The notes under the pieces are model-generated. The model was not told where the DNA came from and ran no database searches. It saw only the letters and a list, made by a program, of their open reading frames with translations. The position numbers and the translations under genes were made by a program. From an uncultured Kocuria sp. (lineage in GTDB: Bacteria; Actinomycetota; Actinomycetes; Actinomycetales; Micrococcaceae), in contig NZ_CANMRA010000023.1 of assembly GCF_947500125.1 (NCBI RefSeq), positions 1-64,000 of the forward strand: a DNA stretch of 64,000 bases. The letters run 5' to 3'. Of this stretch, positions 16,902-26,556 are shown in pieces (the first letter of the stretch is position 1; each line of letters opens with the position of its first letter).

Positions 16902-17441
16902 ATGACCCGCCACGACCGGAAGAAGCTCGTCCTCATGCGCCACGCGGAGGCCGAGCACCCGTGGGGTGTGGCCGACCACGACCGCCCCCTGGACCGGAGC
17001 GGGGCCTCGGACGCCGCCGCCGCGGGACGCTGGCTGCTGGCCCACGGGCACGTGCCGGACATGATCCTGTGCTCGAGCGCCCTGCGCGCGCGCCAGACCT
17101 GCACGTGGGTGTGCAGCGAGCTCGGCGACCTCGCGCCGACCGCCCGGCTCGACGAGTCCCTCTACGCGGCCCAGGACCGCCGGATCATCGCGGTGCTCAA
17201 CCACGTGCCCGAGACCGTGGAGTCCCTGCTGCTCATCGGCCACCTGCCCGGTCTGCGCGACGCAGCTCTCCGTCTGGCCACCCCGGACTCCGACTACGAC
17301 GCCGTCATGGCCCTCGCCGACGGCTGCCCGACCTCGGGCGTGGCGGTCCTGGAGGTCCCGGGCTCCTGGGCCGGACTGGACGGCGCCGACGCCCGCCTGG
17401 TGGACTTCACGGTGCCGCGCCCGTCCGCGGGGGGAAGCTGA
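16902..17441 (+). CDS. SixA-like histidine phosphatase
   Basis: A 179-residue histidine-phosphatase-superfamily protein. The catalytic motif LMRHAEA (RHG-type) lies at the N terminus, with the second conserved Arg in ALRARQT and the second His in LLIGHLPGL. Length and pattern match SixA-type phosphohistidine phosphatases of actinobacteria. It begins a co-oriented run with an aldo/keto reductase and an FAD enzyme. The substrate is unknown. Confidence 0.85.
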   Translation: MTRHDRKKLVLMRHAEAEHPWGVADHDRPLDRSGASDAAAAGRWLLAHGHVPDMILCSSALRARQTCTWVCSELGDLAPTARLDESLYAAQDRRIIAVLNHVPETVESLLLIGHLPGLRDAALRLATPDSDYDAVMALADGCPTSGVAVLEVPGSWAGLDGADARLVDFTVPRPSAGGS

Positions 17442-17496
17442 CCGGCGGCCCGGCCGCCGGGCGCCCGCGCGGCGGCCGGAGCGAAAGGAGCCAAGG

Positions 17497-18483
17497 ATGC
17501 GACAGATCGAATTCACCCCGTCGGGGGACCGCGTGGGCGTGATCGGGTTCGGGGCCATGGGCCTGAGCTGGGTCTACGACCGGCACGGGCTGACCGAGCG
17601 GCGCAAGCACGAGGTGCTCGGGCTCGCGGTGGACCTCGGCATGAACGTCGTGGACACCGCGGTGCTCTACGGCGGGGGAGCGAACGAGGAGCTCGTCGGC
17701 GCCGCCCTCGGCGGGCGCCGCGACGAGGTGTTCCTCTGCTCCAAGACCGGCTTGCGCGCCGCCTCCCTCGACCCGCCCCGGACGGAGCGCTGCGGGCACC
17801 CGGACGAGGTGCGCCGCTCGGTCGAGGACAGCCTCCGCCGGCTGCGCACCGACGTCGTGGACCTCTACTACCTGCACCGTGTGGACCCCGACGTGCCCCT
17901 CGAGGACACCTGGGGCGCGATGGGCGAGCTCGTGACCGCGGGCAAGGTGCGCCACCTGGGGCTCTCCGAGGTCAGCACGGAGCAGGCCGAGCGGGCGCAC
18001 GCGATCCACCCGGTCGCGGCCGTCCAGTCGGAGTACTCCCTGTGGACCCGCAACCCCGACGGGTCGGGGCCCACCGCCGACGGGGACCCCTCCGGGGACG
18101 TCATCGGGTGGTGCGCCGAGCACGGGGCGGTGTTCGTCCCCTTCTCCCCGCTGGGCCGCGGCTACCTCTCCGGCGCCCTCGCGGGACGGGAGTTCTCCGA
18201 CTCCGACTTCCGCTCGCGCAACCCCCGGTTCACGCCGGAGGCCATGGCCGCCAACGAGGACGCCGTGCTCGCGCCCCTCCGCGAGGTCGCCCGCCGGCAC
18301 GGGACCTCCCCCGCGGCGGTCGCGATCGCCTGGACCACGGTGCGGGGCGAGCACGTGCTGCCGATCCCCGGCACCACCGACCCCGGCCACCTGCGGGAGG
18401 ACGCGGCGGCCGCGGAGCTGCGCCTGACGGCCGGGGACCTCGACCTGCTGGACGGCGTCGTCGCCGTCGGCGACCGGTACTGA
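17497..18483 (+). CDS. Aldo/keto reductase
   Basis: A 328-residue NADPH-dependent (alpha/beta)8-barrel oxidoreductase. The catalytic tetrad is visible as Asp in NVVDTAVLYG, Tyr in the same motif, Lys in VFLCSKTG and His in DLYYLHRVDP. The cofactor-binding end reads VLPIPGTTDPGHLRED. GAAAGGAG precedes the ATG. The FAD enzyme follows after 12 bp, so the pair probably forms an operon. The substrate is not predictable. Confidence 0.9.
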   Translation: MRQIEFTPSGDRVGVIGFGAMGLSWVYDRHGLTERRKHEVLGLAVDLGMNVVDTAVLYGGGANEELVGAALGGRRDEVFLCSKTGLRAASLDPPRTERCGHPDEVRRSVEDSLRRLRTDVVDLYYLHRVDPDVPLEDTWGAMGELVTAGKVRHLGLSEVSTEQAERAHAIHPVAAVQSEYSLWTRNPDGSGPTADGDPSGDVIGWCAEHGAVFVPFSPLGRGYLSGALAGREFSDSDFRSRNPRFTPEAMAANEDAVLAPLREVARRHGTSPAAVAIAWTTVRGEHVLPIPGTTDPGHLREDAAAAELRLTAGDLDLLDGVVAVGDRY

Positions 18484-18495
18484 GCGGCGCGGGCC

Positions 18496-19680
18496 GTGCG
18501 TGCGGTCGTCTGCGGGGCGGGCATCGCGGGACTGGCCCTGGCCGGGTGCCTGGGCCGGCAGGGCTGGGACGTCGTCGTCCTGGAGCGGGCGCCGCGCCCG
18601 CGGGAGCAGGGCTACATGATGGACTACTTCGGGCCCGGCTGGGACGCCGCCGAGGCGATGGGCGTGCTGCCCGCGGTGCTGGAGCTCGGCTACACGGTGG
18701 AGCGGCTCACCTACGTGGACGACCGCGGCCGCGACCGGGCCGGGCTGCCGTTCGCCCGCTTCGCCCGCGCCCTCGACGGGCACCTCGTCAGCGTGATGCG
18801 CCCCGACCTCGAACGGGTGCTGCGCGAGCACGCCCGGGGCGTCGCGGAGATCCGCTTCGGGCGGGGCGTCGTCGGGGTCCGGCAGCGCCCCGGCGGGGCG
18901 GGCGCGGTGCTCGACGACGGCACGGTGCTCGACGCGGACCTGGTCGTCGGTGCCGACGGGGTGCACTCGGCCGTGCGGCGTTCCGCGTTCGGGCCCGAGG
19001 AGCGCTTCCGCCGCTGGCTGGGCCTGCACACGGCGGCGTACGTGTTCGAGGACCCGGAGGCCCGCCGGCAGGTCGGCAACCGCTTCTGCCTCACGGACAG
19101 CATCGACCGGGCCATGGGCTTCTACGGGCTGCGCGACGGGCGCGTGGCCGCCTTCGCCGTGCACCGGGTCCCCGGCCCGTCCCTGCCGGCCGATCCGCGC
19201 GAGGCCCTGCGCGACGTCCACGGCTCGCTCGGCTGGATCGTGCCCCGCGCCCTGGCGGCCTGCCCCGGCGCGGACCGGCTCTACTACGACCAGGTGGCGC
19301 AGATCGAGGTGCCGCGGTGGAGCAGCGGCCGGGTCGTGCTGCTCGGGGACTCGGGCCAGGCGGTGTCCCTGCTCGGCGGCCAGGGCGCCTCGCTGGGGGT
19401 CGCCGGGGCGTGGCTGCTCGCCGAACGGCTCGCCCGCGCGGCATCGGTCGAGGAGGCGCTGGCGGACTGGGAGCGGGTCTGGCGGCCGGTCGTGGCCGAG
19501 AAGCAGCGTGTCGCCCGCAGCGGGGCGCAGTGGTTCCTGCCGTCCTCCCGGACGCGCCGGCAGGCGCGGCGCCTGGCGCTGCGCCTGGCCGCCCTGCCCG
19601 GGCTCGACTCCGTGGTGACCCGCGGTCTCGTGGGCCGGGCCGGGGGCGACATCCACGCCCTCGCCGCGGCCCCGGCCTGA
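18496..19680 (+). CDS. FAD-dependent monooxygenase-type oxidoreductase
   Basis: A 394-residue flavoprotein of the p-hydroxybenzoate-hydroxylase fold. The N-terminal Rossmann motif is VVCGAGIAGLALAG, ending the beta-alpha-beta with VVLERAPRPREQG. A DG-type motif LVVGADGVHSAVRRS follows, and the C-terminal FAD motif is VLLGDSGQAVSLLGGQG. The start is GTG at 18496. It lies 12 bp after the aldo/keto reductase. Hydroxylation of a small aromatic or polyketide-like compound is typical of the family; the actual substrate is unknown. Confidence 0.88.
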   Translation: MRAVVCGAGIAGLALAGCLGRQGWDVVVLERAPRPREQGYMMDYFGPGWDAAEAMGVLPAVLELGYTVERLTYVDDRGRDRAGLPFARFARALDGHLVSVMRPDLERVLREHARGVAEIRFGRGVVGVRQRPGGAGAVLDDGTVLDADLVVGADGVHSAVRRSAFGPEERFRRWLGLHTAAYVFEDPEARRQVGNRFCLTDSIDRAMGFYGLRDGRVAAFAVHRVPGPSLPADPREALRDVHGSLGWIVPRALAACPGADRLYYDQVAQIEVPRWSSGRVVLLGDSGQAVSLLGGQGASLGVAGAWLLAERLARAASVEEALADWERVWRPVVAEKQRVARSGAQWFLPSSRTRRQARRLALRLAALPGLDSVVTRGLVGRAGGDIHALAAAPA

Positions 19681-19720
19681 CCCGTCCGCGGCCCGTGCCC
19701 GGCGCGGCCGGGCACGAAAA

Positions 19721-19754
19721 AGCCCCTCACCGGCGTTTCCGCTGGTGAGGGGCT
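19721..19754 (-). terminator. Terminator for tRNA-Arg (minus strand)
   Basis: An 11-bp stem AGCCCCTCACC/GGTGAGGGGCT with a run of A residues on its left side, which reads as a T-run on the minus strand, directly downstream of tRNA-Arg. It can also stop the convergent FAD-enzyme transcript. Confidence 0.8.
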
Positions 19755-19765
19755 CCTCGGTGGGG

Positions 19766-19838
19766 TGCGCCCGAAGGGATTCGAACCCCCAACCTTCTGA
19801 TCCGTAGTCAGATGCTCTATCCGTTGAGCTACAGGCGC
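19766..19838 (-). tRNA. tRNA-Arg (anticodon ACG)
   Basis: A 73-nt cloverleaf. The acceptor stem GCGCCTG pairs with CGGGCGC, the discriminator is A, and CCA is not encoded. The anticodon loop CTACGGA gives ACG, read as ICG after deamination by TadA (14207-14728). The T-arm GGTTCGAATCC is standard. Confidence 0.95.
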
Positions 19839-20132
19839 ATCGGCGTCCCGGCGTCACCGCCGTTCAAGCCGGACACAACTCTACATGTGGCCCCCGGCTG
19901 CGCAAAATCCGCCGGCGCCCCGCTCGACACCCGGAGCGAGGGGCCGCGGCGCGCGTAACCCTGCTGGGGCGGGGCGGCGCCGGGACGATAGGATGGGGCC
20001 ACATCACAGTAGAGACCGGCCGCCCACCTCCACGCCGCTCACTGTGGGCCCGATGACACCGGGTCGAGTGTTCGACGACGAGCACCACCACGAGAGCCCC
20101 GGGCGGTCGGCGGACGGCCTCAACGAGGAGAC

Positions 20133-22004
20133 ATGTCAATGGCTGACAACCCCACTGCAACGACGGAGACCACCGGGCTGAACGAGGCTGTGAAGGGCGC
20201 CCTGGACAACGCGCCCACCACCCATGCGCACCTCCTCTCGTGGGTCCGGGAGATGGCGGAGCTGACCCAGCCGGACCGCATCCACTGGGTCGACGGCTCG
20301 GAGTCCGAGTGGAAGCGGCTCACCGACGAGCTCGTGGACGCCGGCACCTTCGTCCGCCTGGACGAGGACAAGTTCCCCAACTCCTTCGCCGCGTTCTCCG
20401 ACCCGGACGACGTCGCCCGCGTCGAGGAGCGGACCTTCATCTGCACCAAGACCGAGAAGGGCGCGGGCCCCACCAACAACTGGGAGGACCCGGAGGTGAT
20501 GAGGGGAAGCCTGCGCAAGAAGTTCCGCGGCGCCATGCGCGGGCGCACAATGTACGTCATCCCCTTCGTCATGGGCCACCTGGAGGCCTCCCGGCCGAGC
20601 TACGGCGTGGAGATCACCGACTCCGCCTACGTGGTGTGCTCCATGCGCATCATGGCGACCATCGGCACCCCCGTGCTGGAGAAGATGACCGAGAGCAACG
20701 CCTTCTTCGTCGAGTGCCTGCACTCCCTGGGCGCCCCGCTGGCCCCGGGCGAGGAGGACGTGCCCTGGCCCTGCAACCCGGCCAAGTACATCGTCCACTT
20801 CCCCGAGGACCGGGCCATCTGGTCCTTCGGCTCCGGCTACGGGGGCAACGCGCTGCTCGGCAAGAAGTGCTACGCCCTGCGCATCGCCTCCGCCATCGCC
20901 CACGACGAGGGCTGGCTGGCCGAGCACATGCTCATCCTCAAGGTCACGAACCCCGAGGGCAGGAGCCGGTTCATCTCCGCGGCCTTCCCCTCGGCCTGCG
21001 GCAAGACCAACTTCGCGATGCTCGAGCCCACCCTCGACGGATGGAAGGCCGAGATGGTCGGCGACGACATCTCCTGGATCCGCTTCGGCAAGGACGGGCA
21101 GGCCCGGGTGACCAATCCGGAGGCCGGTCTGTTCGGCGTGGCTCCGGGCACGGGGTGGCCCACCAACCCCAACGCCATGCGCGCCATCGCCCGGGGCAAC
21201 ACGATCTTCACCAACGTGGCGCTCACCGACGACGGCGGCGTCTGGTGGGAAGGCATGACGGACGAGACGCCTGAGCACCTGACCGACTGGAAGGGCCGCG
21301 ACTGGACCCCGGAGAGCGGCCGTCCGGCCGCGCACCCCAACTCGCGCTTCTGCACCCCCATCAAGCAGGCCGACATCCTCGCCCCCGAGTACGACGACCC
21401 CGAGGGCGTGCCGCTGTCGGCGATCGTCTTCGGCGGCCGCCGCAAGACCACCGTCCCGCTCGTCTCGCAGTCCTTCGGCTGGGAGCACGGCGTCTTCCAG
21501 GGCGCCACGCTGTCCTCGGAGACCACGGCCGCCGCGAAGGGCGCCGTCGGCGTCGTCCGGCGCGATCCCATGGCCATGCTCCCGTTCATCGGCTACAACG
21601 CCAACGACTACCTCGAGCACTGGGTCGAGGTCGGCGAGCGGATCGGCGAGGACGAGATGCCGAAGGTCTTCTACGTCAACTGGTTCCGCCGCACCCCGAG
21701 CGGGGGCTTCGCCTGGCCGGGCTTCGGTGAGAACTCCCGCGTGGTCAAGTGGATCTTCGACCGGCTCGAGGGCACGGCCGGTGGCCGGGAGACCCCGATC
21801 GGCACCGTGCCCACCAAGGAGGACCTCGACCTCACGGGTCTGGACGTCTCCGACGACGAGCTCGAGGCCGCCCTCAAGGTCGACGTCGAGGAGTGGAAGG
21901 CCGAGCTGCCCAGCATCGACGAGTGGTTCCACCGGCTCGGCCACGTGCCCGAGCCCATCCTCGAGCAGCGCGCCGGCCTGGAGGACCGCCTGAACCAGGC
22001 GTGA
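20133..22004 (+). CDS. pckG: Phosphoenolpyruvate carboxykinase (GTP)
   Basis: A 623-residue GTP-dependent PEPCK that converts oxaloacetate to PEP in gluconeogenesis. The P-loop-like kinase motif [10 protein letters not shown], the [10 protein letters not shown] metal-site strand and [12 protein letters not shown] are all present; length is normal. Two ATG codons lie at 20133 and 20139. GAGGAG sits almost against the first and about 8 nt from the second, so the second (621 residues) may be the real start. A TAGGAT hexamer at 19989-19994 is a possible -10, leaving a leader of about 135 nt. A 24-bp hairpin terminates the gene. Confidence 0.96.
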   Translation: MSMADNPTATTETTGLNEAVKGALDNAPTTHAHLLSWVREMAELTQPDRIHWVDGSESEWKRLTDELVDAGTFVRLDEDKFPNSFAAFSDPDDVARVEERTFICTKTEKGAGPTNNWEDPEVMRGSLRKKFRGAMRGRTMYVIPFVMGHLEASRPSYGVEITDSAYVVCSMRIMATIGTPVLEKMTESNAFFVECLHSLGAPLAPGEEDVPWPCNPAKYIVHFPEDRAIWSFGSGYGGNALLGKKCYALRIASAIAHDEGWLAEHMLILKVTNPEGRSRFISAAFPSACGKTNFAMLEPTLDGWKAEMVGDDISWIRFGKDGQARVTNPEAGLFGVAPGTGWPTNPNAMRAIARGNTIFTNVALTDDGGVWWEGMTDETPEHLTDWKGRDWTPESGRPAAHPNSRFCTPIKQADILAPEYDDPEGVPLSAIVFGGRRKTTVPLVSQSFGWEHGVFQGATLSSETTAAAKGAVGVVRRDPMAMLPFIGYNANDYLEHWVEVGERIGEDEMPKVFYVNWFRRTPSGGFAWPGFGENSRVVKWIFDRLEGTAGGRETPIGTVPTKEDLDLTGLDVSDDELEAALKVDVEEWKAELPSIDEWFHRLGHVPEPILEQRAGLEDRLNQA

Positions 22005-22032
22005 TCCCCCGCCCGGGGCGCCGCGTCCCGGG

Positions 22033-22085
22033 CCCGGACACGGACGAGGGGCCTCCCGGCAGGAGGCCCCTCGTCCGTGTCCGGG
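22033..22085. terminator. Long hairpin terminator after pckG
   Basis: A 24-bp perfect stem (22033-22056 with 22062-22085) closes a 5-nt loop, without a T-run, as is common in high-GC actinobacteria. Confidence 0.75.
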
Positions 22086-22176
22086 GGTCACGTGGGACAA
22101 TGGGGGTGCTCCCGCGGTCGGCCGGGACGCGCGAGGTCTGGGAAGGAGCCGCCATGAGCGAGTGGAGGACCCGGCC

Positions 22177-22665
22177 GTGCGGCTGACCGCCTTCTCGGAC
22201 ATCGCCCTGCGCGTCCTGCTGCTGACGGGCGCCGTTCCCGAGGGGGAGAAGCTCACCACGCGCGCCATCGCCGAGGGCGTGGGCGCCCCCTACCACCACG
22301 TGACCAAGACCGTGGGCCGGTTGAGCGGGCTGGGTCTGCTCGCCTCGAGCCGCGGCCGCACCGGTGGGGTGTCGATCACCCCCGCCGGCCTGGACGCCAC
22401 CGTCGGATCGCTCCTGCGCGAGCTGGAGGCCGGCTCCGCGATGGTCGAGTGCGAGTCGGCCGGCGGGAACTGCCCCCTGGACCACGGCTGCCGGCTGCGC
22501 CGCGCCCTCGCGGACGCGCGGGAGGCCTTCTACGGCGCGCTCGACGACGTGCGCGTGCGGGACCTGGTGAGCGAGCGGCAGGTCGGCCCGGTGCTGGTGT
22601 CCATCGGGCTGCGCCCGCCCGAGCCGCCGGGAGGCGGTGCGCCGGCCGGGGCGCCGATGAGGTAA
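22177..22665 (+). CDS. nsrR: NsrR-type Rrf2 nitric-oxide-sensing repressor
   Basis: A 162-residue Rrf2 regulator. The HTH spans LTTRAIAEGVGAPYHHVTKTV with wing GRTGGVSITPAG. The Fe-S cysteines are in CESAGGNCPLDHGC. The N terminus RLTAFSDIALRVL matches NsrR. I chose GTG 22177 because GGAGG lies 8 nt upstream and the family start aligns; a GTG 15 nt earlier is less suited. The flavohaemoglobin gene begins 58 bp downstream with a 15-bp palindrome between them. The expected role is to repress hmp until NO damages the cluster. Confidence 0.9.
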   Translation: MRLTAFSDIALRVLLLTGAVPEGEKLTTRAIAEGVGAPYHHVTKTVGRLSGLGLLASSRGRTGGVSITPAGLDATVGSLLRELEAGSAMVECESAGGNCPLDHGCRLRRALADAREAFYGALDDVRVRDLVSERQVGPVLVSIGLRPPEPPGGGAPAGAPMR

Positions 22666-22668
22666 TAC

Positions 22669-22683
22669 AGCATCTGAGATGCT
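22669..22683. promoter_or_regulatory. Operator-like 15-bp palindrome before hmp
   Basis: AGCATCT-G-AGATGCT is a perfect palindrome placed 3 bp after the nsrR stop and 40 bp before the hmp start, a likely NsrR binding site. Confidence 0.7.
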
Positions 22684-22723
22684 AGTTTGGGGAGGTCATC
22701 CACCGGCTCCCCAGGAGGCAACA

Positions 22724-23911
22724 GTGCTGTCCGACCAGTCCCGTCCCGTCATCGAGCAGACCATCGGCGTCGTCGCCGAGCGCATCCCGTTCATCACCCC
22801 CGAGTTCTACCGGTCCATGTTCGAGGCGCGCCCCGATCTGCTGGACGGCATGTTCAGCCGCTCCAACCAGAAGAACGGGACCCAGGCGCAGGCCCTCGCG
22901 GGCTCCATCGCGATGTTCGCCTCCTGGCTGCTGACCCACCCCGAGGGCTACCCGGACGAGCTCCTCTCCCGCGTGGCGCACAAGCACGCGTCCCTGGGCG
23001 TGCTGCCCGAGCACTACCCGATCGTCCACGAGCACCTGTTCGGCGCCATCGCCCGGGACCTCGGCGACGCCGCGACGCCCGAGGTCGTGGCCGCCTGGGA
23101 CGAGGTGTACTGGCTGATGGCCGACGCCCTGATCAAGATCGAGGAGGGCCTCTACGCGGGCCAGGCCAACACCGTGGTGTTCGCCCCGTACCGGGTCGCG
23201 GCCAAGGAGCGGACCGGGACCACCACCACGGCGATCACCCTCGAGCCCGCCGACGACACCCCGATGACCCCCGCGGTGCCCGGCCAGTACGTGACCGTCG
23301 AGGTCCGGATGCCCGACGGCGTGGAGCAGCCGCGGCAGTTCACGCTGGTGCCGGGGCCCGAGGGGACCCGCCGCATCGCGGTCCGCCTCGACGAGCGCGG
23401 CGAGGTCACCCCGGTGCTCTCCCACGACGTGCAGGTGGGCGACGTCCTGCGGGTCTCCAACCCCTACGGCGACGTGGTCCTCCCGGACGGGGACGGACCC
23501 CTCGTGCTGGCCTCCGCCGGCATCGGTGTGACCCCCATGCTCGCGTTCCTGGACCGGCTCGTCCGCCAGGAGTCGCAGCGGCAGGTCCTCGTCCTGCACG
23601 CCGACCGCTCGACCGCGACCTGGCCGCTGCGCGAGCTGCACGAGCTGCTGGTCGCCGAGCTGCCCTCCGCCCGCCTGGAGACCTGGATGGAGACCCCGGG
23701 GGAGGGCGACCACGACGGGTTCATGGACCTCGACGCCGTGCGGGTCCCGGCCGACGCCCAGGTGGTGCTGTGCGGCCCGCTGCCCTTCATGAAGGCCGTC
23801 CGCTCCGCCGTGATCGCCCAGGGCGTCCCGGGCCGCAACGTGGCCTACGAGATCCTGGGCCCCGACCAGTGGATGCTCCACGACGAGGCGCGCGAGACCG
23901 CCGCGGTCTGA
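22724..23911 (+). CDS. hmp: Flavohaemoglobin (NO dioxygenase)
   Basis: A 395-residue three-domain protein: globin (residues 1-140, haem-ligand helix region VAHKHASLGV and ALIKIEEGLY), an FAD-binding ferredoxin-reductase domain (QFTLVPG as the RxYS-like strand) and an NAD-binding domain (ASAGIGVTPMLAFL; VVLCGPLPFM). It oxidises NO to nitrate with NADPH and O2. The GTG start at 22724 has AGGAGG 5 nt upstream. It is paired with nsrR. Confidence 0.95.
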   Translation: MLSDQSRPVIEQTIGVVAERIPFITPEFYRSMFEARPDLLDGMFSRSNQKNGTQAQALAGSIAMFASWLLTHPEGYPDELLSRVAHKHASLGVLPEHYPIVHEHLFGAIARDLGDAATPEVVAAWDEVYWLMADALIKIEEGLYAGQANTVVFAPYRVAAKERTGTTTTAITLEPADDTPMTPAVPGQYVTVEVRMPDGVEQPRQFTLVPGPEGTRRIAVRLDERGEVTPVLSHDVQVGDVLRVSNPYGDVVLPDGDGPLVLASAGIGVTPMLAFLDRLVRQESQRQVLVLHADRSTATWPLRELHELLVAELPSARLETWMETPGEGDHDGFMDLDAVRVPADAQVVLCGPLPFMKAVRSAVIAQGVPGRNVAYEILGPDQWMLHDEARETAAV

Positions 23912-23922
23912 GGCACCCGCAG

Positions 23923-23967
23923 CGCACGGAGCCCCGCCGGACGAGCTGTCCGGCGGGGCTCCGTGCG
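23923..23967. terminator. Bidirectional terminator between hmp and phosphomannomutase
   Basis: A 19-bp perfect stem (23923-23941 with 23949-23967) lies between convergent genes. Confidence 0.8.
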
Positions 23968-23978
23968 TCCCGGGGGCG

Positions 23979-25379
23979 TCAGGCGCGCACGAGCTCCAGC
24001 ACCCGGTCCCGGACCCGCTCCATCGTCTCCCGGTCCTTCGCCTCGACGTTGAGACGCAGGAACGGCTCGGTGTTGGAGGGCCGCAGGTTGAACCACCAGC
24101 CCTCGTCCGGGCGGCTGAGCGTGGTGCCGTCCAGCTCCTCCACGGTCACGTCCCGGCCGGCCAGGGCGTCGACGACCCGCCGGACGGCCCCGGCCTTGTC
24201 CTCGACCGTGGAGTTGATCTCCCCGGACGCGGCGTACGGATCGTACTGGTGCATCAGCTCGCTCAGCGGCCGGTCCTGCTCGCCCAGGGCGGCCAGCAGG
24301 TGCATCGCGGCGAGCATACCGGTGTCCGCGTTGAAGAAGTCCTTGAAGTAGTAGTGGGCGGAGTGCTCGCCGCCGAACACGGCGCCCTCCTCGGCCATGA
24401 CGGCCTTGATGAACGAGTGGCCCACCCGGGTGCGCACGGGACGGCCGCCGCGGGCCGTGACCAGCTCGGGGACGGCGCGCGACGTGATGAGGTTGTGGAT
24501 GATCACCGGCTGCTCGACGCCCTCCGCCCGGGCGCGGTCAATCTCGCGCTCGGCGACCAGCGCGGTGACGGCGGACGGCGACACGGCGCCGCCCTGCTCG
24601 TCGACCACGAAGCAGCGGTCGGCGTCGCCGTCGAACGCGATGCCCAGGTCCGCGCCGTGCTCGCGCACGGCCCGCTGGAGGTCCACCAGGTTCTCGGGTT
24701 CGAGCGGATTGGCGGGGTGGTTGGGGAAAGTGCCGTCCAGCTCGAAGTACAGGGGCACGACCTCCAGCGGCAGCGGCGCCAGCACGGCGTCGCCCAGCAC
24801 GGCCGGTGTGGTCAGCCCGGCCATCCCGTTGCCGGCGTCGACCACCACCTTGAGCGGGCGGGTCCCGGAGAGGTCCACGAGGGAGCGCAGGTACTCCGCG
24901 TAGCCGGCCAGGACGTCCCGCTCGGTGACCGTGCCGGGGATGGCGGCCTCCGGGGCCGCGCCCTCGTCGAGATAGCGCTGGGCGAGGTCACGGATGTCGT
25001 AGAGCCCCGACTCCGAGGAGACCGGGACGGCCCCGGCCTTCGACATCTTCATGCCGTTGTACTCGGCGGGGTTGTGACTCGCCGTGAAGGTCACCCCGGC
25101 GGCGTCGAACGTCCCGGACGCGAAGTACAGCTCGTCGGTGGAGATCAGCCCGATCTTCACCACGTCCGCGCCGCGGCGGACGGCGCCCTCGGCGAAGGCG
25201 TCCACGAACTCCGGGGAGGAGGGGCGCATGTCCCCGCCCACGAGGACCGTCAGGCCGGCGAGGCCCAGGACGTCCACGAACGCGGCGCCGGTGGCCCGGA
25301 CCGTCTCCGCGGTGATGGACTCGCCCACGATGCCGCGGACGTCGTAGGCCTTGAACGAAGCTGAGAGATCGATAGTCAC
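23979..25379 (-). CDS. manB: Phosphomannomutase/phosphoglucomutase
   Basis: A 466-residue alpha-D-phosphohexomutase. The phosphoserine loop is TFTASHNPAEYNGMK, the metal loop is AFDGDADRCFV, and the sugar loop is FGGEHSAHYYFKD; the phosphate-binding loop RPSNTEPFLRLNVEA is near the C terminus. It interconverts mannose-6-P and mannose-1-P (and perhaps the glucose forms). The GTG start (25377-25379) has no Shine-Dalgarno sequence, but a TAAGAT -10 element lies 8 nt upstream. It diverges from manA, fitting GDP-mannose synthesis. Confidence 0.92.
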   Translation of the reverse strand: MTIDLSASFKAYDVRGIVGESITAETVRATGAAFVDVLGLAGLTVLVGGDMRPSSPEFVDAFAEGAVRRGADVVKIGLISTDELYFASGTFDAAGVTFTASHNPAEYNGMKMSKAGAVPVSSESGLYDIRDLAQRYLDEGAAPEAAIPGTVTERDVLAGYAEYLRSLVDLSGTRPLKVVVDAGNGMAGLTTPAVLGDAVLAPLPLEVVPLYFELDGTFPNHPANPLEPENLVDLQRAVREHGADLGIAFDGDADRCFVVDEQGGAVSPSAVTALVAEREIDRARAEGVEQPVIIHNLITSRAVPELVTARGGRPVRTRVGHSFIKAVMAEEGAVFGGEHSAHYYFKDFFNADTGMLAAMHLLAALGEQDRPLSELMHQYDPYAASGEINSTVEDKAGAVRRVVDALAGRDVTVEELDGTTLSRPDEGWWFNLRPSNTEPFLRLNVEAKDRETMERVRDRVLELVRA

Positions 25380-25387
25380 AAGGGGTG

Positions 25388-25393
25388 ATCTTA
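25388..25393 (-). promoter_or_regulatory. -10 element of a leaderless phosphomannomutase transcript
   Basis: TAAGAT on the minus strand, 8 nt before the GTG start; no ribosome binding site lies between. Confidence 0.6.
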
Positions 25394-25452
25394 GGCCACG
25401 GCCGCTCCCGGGCGCCGCCGGGCGCGGGCGGTCCTGTGATTGGATGACGACC

Positions 25453-26556
25453 ATGGTCGAGATCCTCCGCATGCGCAACCCCGTCCAGCACTATGCGTGG
25501 GGCTCCCGCGAGGTGCTGGCCCGCCTCCAGGGCCGGCCCGTGCCGAGCCCCGAGCCCGAGGCCGAGCTGTGGGTCGGCGGGCACCCCGCCGCGCCGTCCC
25601 TGGTCGTGCGGGACGGCCGGGACGAGCCGCTGGAGGGCCTGCCGTTCCTGCTCAAGATCCTGGCCATCGACGCCCCGCTGTCCCTCCAGGTCCACCCCTC
25701 GACGGAGCAGGCCGAGGAGGGCTTCGAGCGCGAGCAGCGGGCGGGGATCCCGCTCGACGACCCGCGGCGCAACTACAAGGACCGCTCCGCCAAGCCCGAG
25801 ACCGTGGTGGCGCTCACCGGCGTGGAGCTGCTCACGGGGGTGCAGCCGGCGGAGCGGCTGCGCGCCACGGCCGAGCGGCTGGGACTGGACTGGCTGCGCG
25901 AGGTCGCCGACGGCGGGCGCCCCGTCCTGCCGTCCGTGCTGACCATGGACGACGACGCCGCCGGGGCCGCCGTGGCGGCGACCGTCGCCGCGGCCCGCGA
26001 CGCGGGCCCGGAGGACCCCGTGGCCGCCCTGGTCCGCTACGTGCACGACCGGCACCCGGACGACCGCGGGCTGCTGGTCGCGGTGTGCATGCACCACGTC
26101 CGCCTCGCCCCCGGGCAGTCCCTGCACACCCCGGCCGGGCAGCTCCACGCGTACCTGTCCGGGACGGCGATCGAGGTGATGAGCTCGTCCGACAACGTCC
26201 TGCGCGCCGGTCTGACGGGCAAGCACGTGGACGTGGCCGAGCTGCTCGCCGTGCTGGCCGACGAGCAGGCGGCACCGGAGGTCGTCGAGCCCGCCGCCGA
26301 CGAGCACGGCCGCCGCGTCTACCCGCTGTGGGACGAGCGGTTGTCGCTGAGCGCCCACGAGCTCGTGCCGGGACGGGCTGTCCCGGTCGAGCTGCGGGGC
26401 ACCACGGTCCTGCTGAGCACGGGGGACCGGGTGCTGGTGCGTGCCGCGGACCGGGAGTGGGAGCTGGGCGGCGGGGAGTCGCTGCTGCACCGGGGCGGCG
26501 CCGGCACCGTCGAGCTGTCCGGTGACGCCCGGGTGTTCATGGTCTCCTGCCGCTGA
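25453..26556 (+). CDS. manA: Mannose-6-phosphate isomerase, class I
   Basis: A 367-residue cupin-fold zinc enzyme converting fructose-6-P to mannose-6-P. Motifs: RNPVQHYAWGSREVLA at the N terminus, LQVHPSTEQAEEGF (zinc His), KPETVVALTG, and the type I signature HTPAGQLHAYLSGTAIEVM with DNVLRAGLTGKHVDV. The start is uncertain by three codons (ATG at 25444 or 25453). It is divergent from the phosphomannomutase gene with about 70 bp between them. Confidence 0.93.
   Translation: MVEILRMRNPVQHYAWGSREVLARLQGRPVPSPEPEAELWVGGHPAAPSLVVRDGRDEPLEGLPFLLKILAIDAPLSLQVHPSTEQAEEGFEREQRAGIPLDDPRRNYKDRSAKPETVVALTGVELLTGVQPAERLRATAERLGLDWLREVADGGRPVLPSVLTMDDDAAGAAVAATVAAARDAGPEDPVAALVRYVHDRHPDDRGLLVAVCMHHVRLAPGQSLHTPAGQLHAYLSGTAIEVMSSSDNVLRAGLTGKHVDVAELLAVLADEQAAPEVVEPAADEHGRRVYPLWDERLSLSAHELVPGRAVPVELRGTTVLLSTGDRVLVRAADREWELGGGESLLHRGGAGTVELSGDARVFMVSCR

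Noticed and set aside
17407-19857. Long minus-strand open frame across the oxidoreductase genes
   Set aside because: Antisense shadow of the aldo/keto reductase and FAD enzyme, which have clear motifs on the plus strand.
20136-22268. Long minus-strand open frame opposite pckG
   Set aside because: No domain, while pckG on the plus strand has all active-site motifs.
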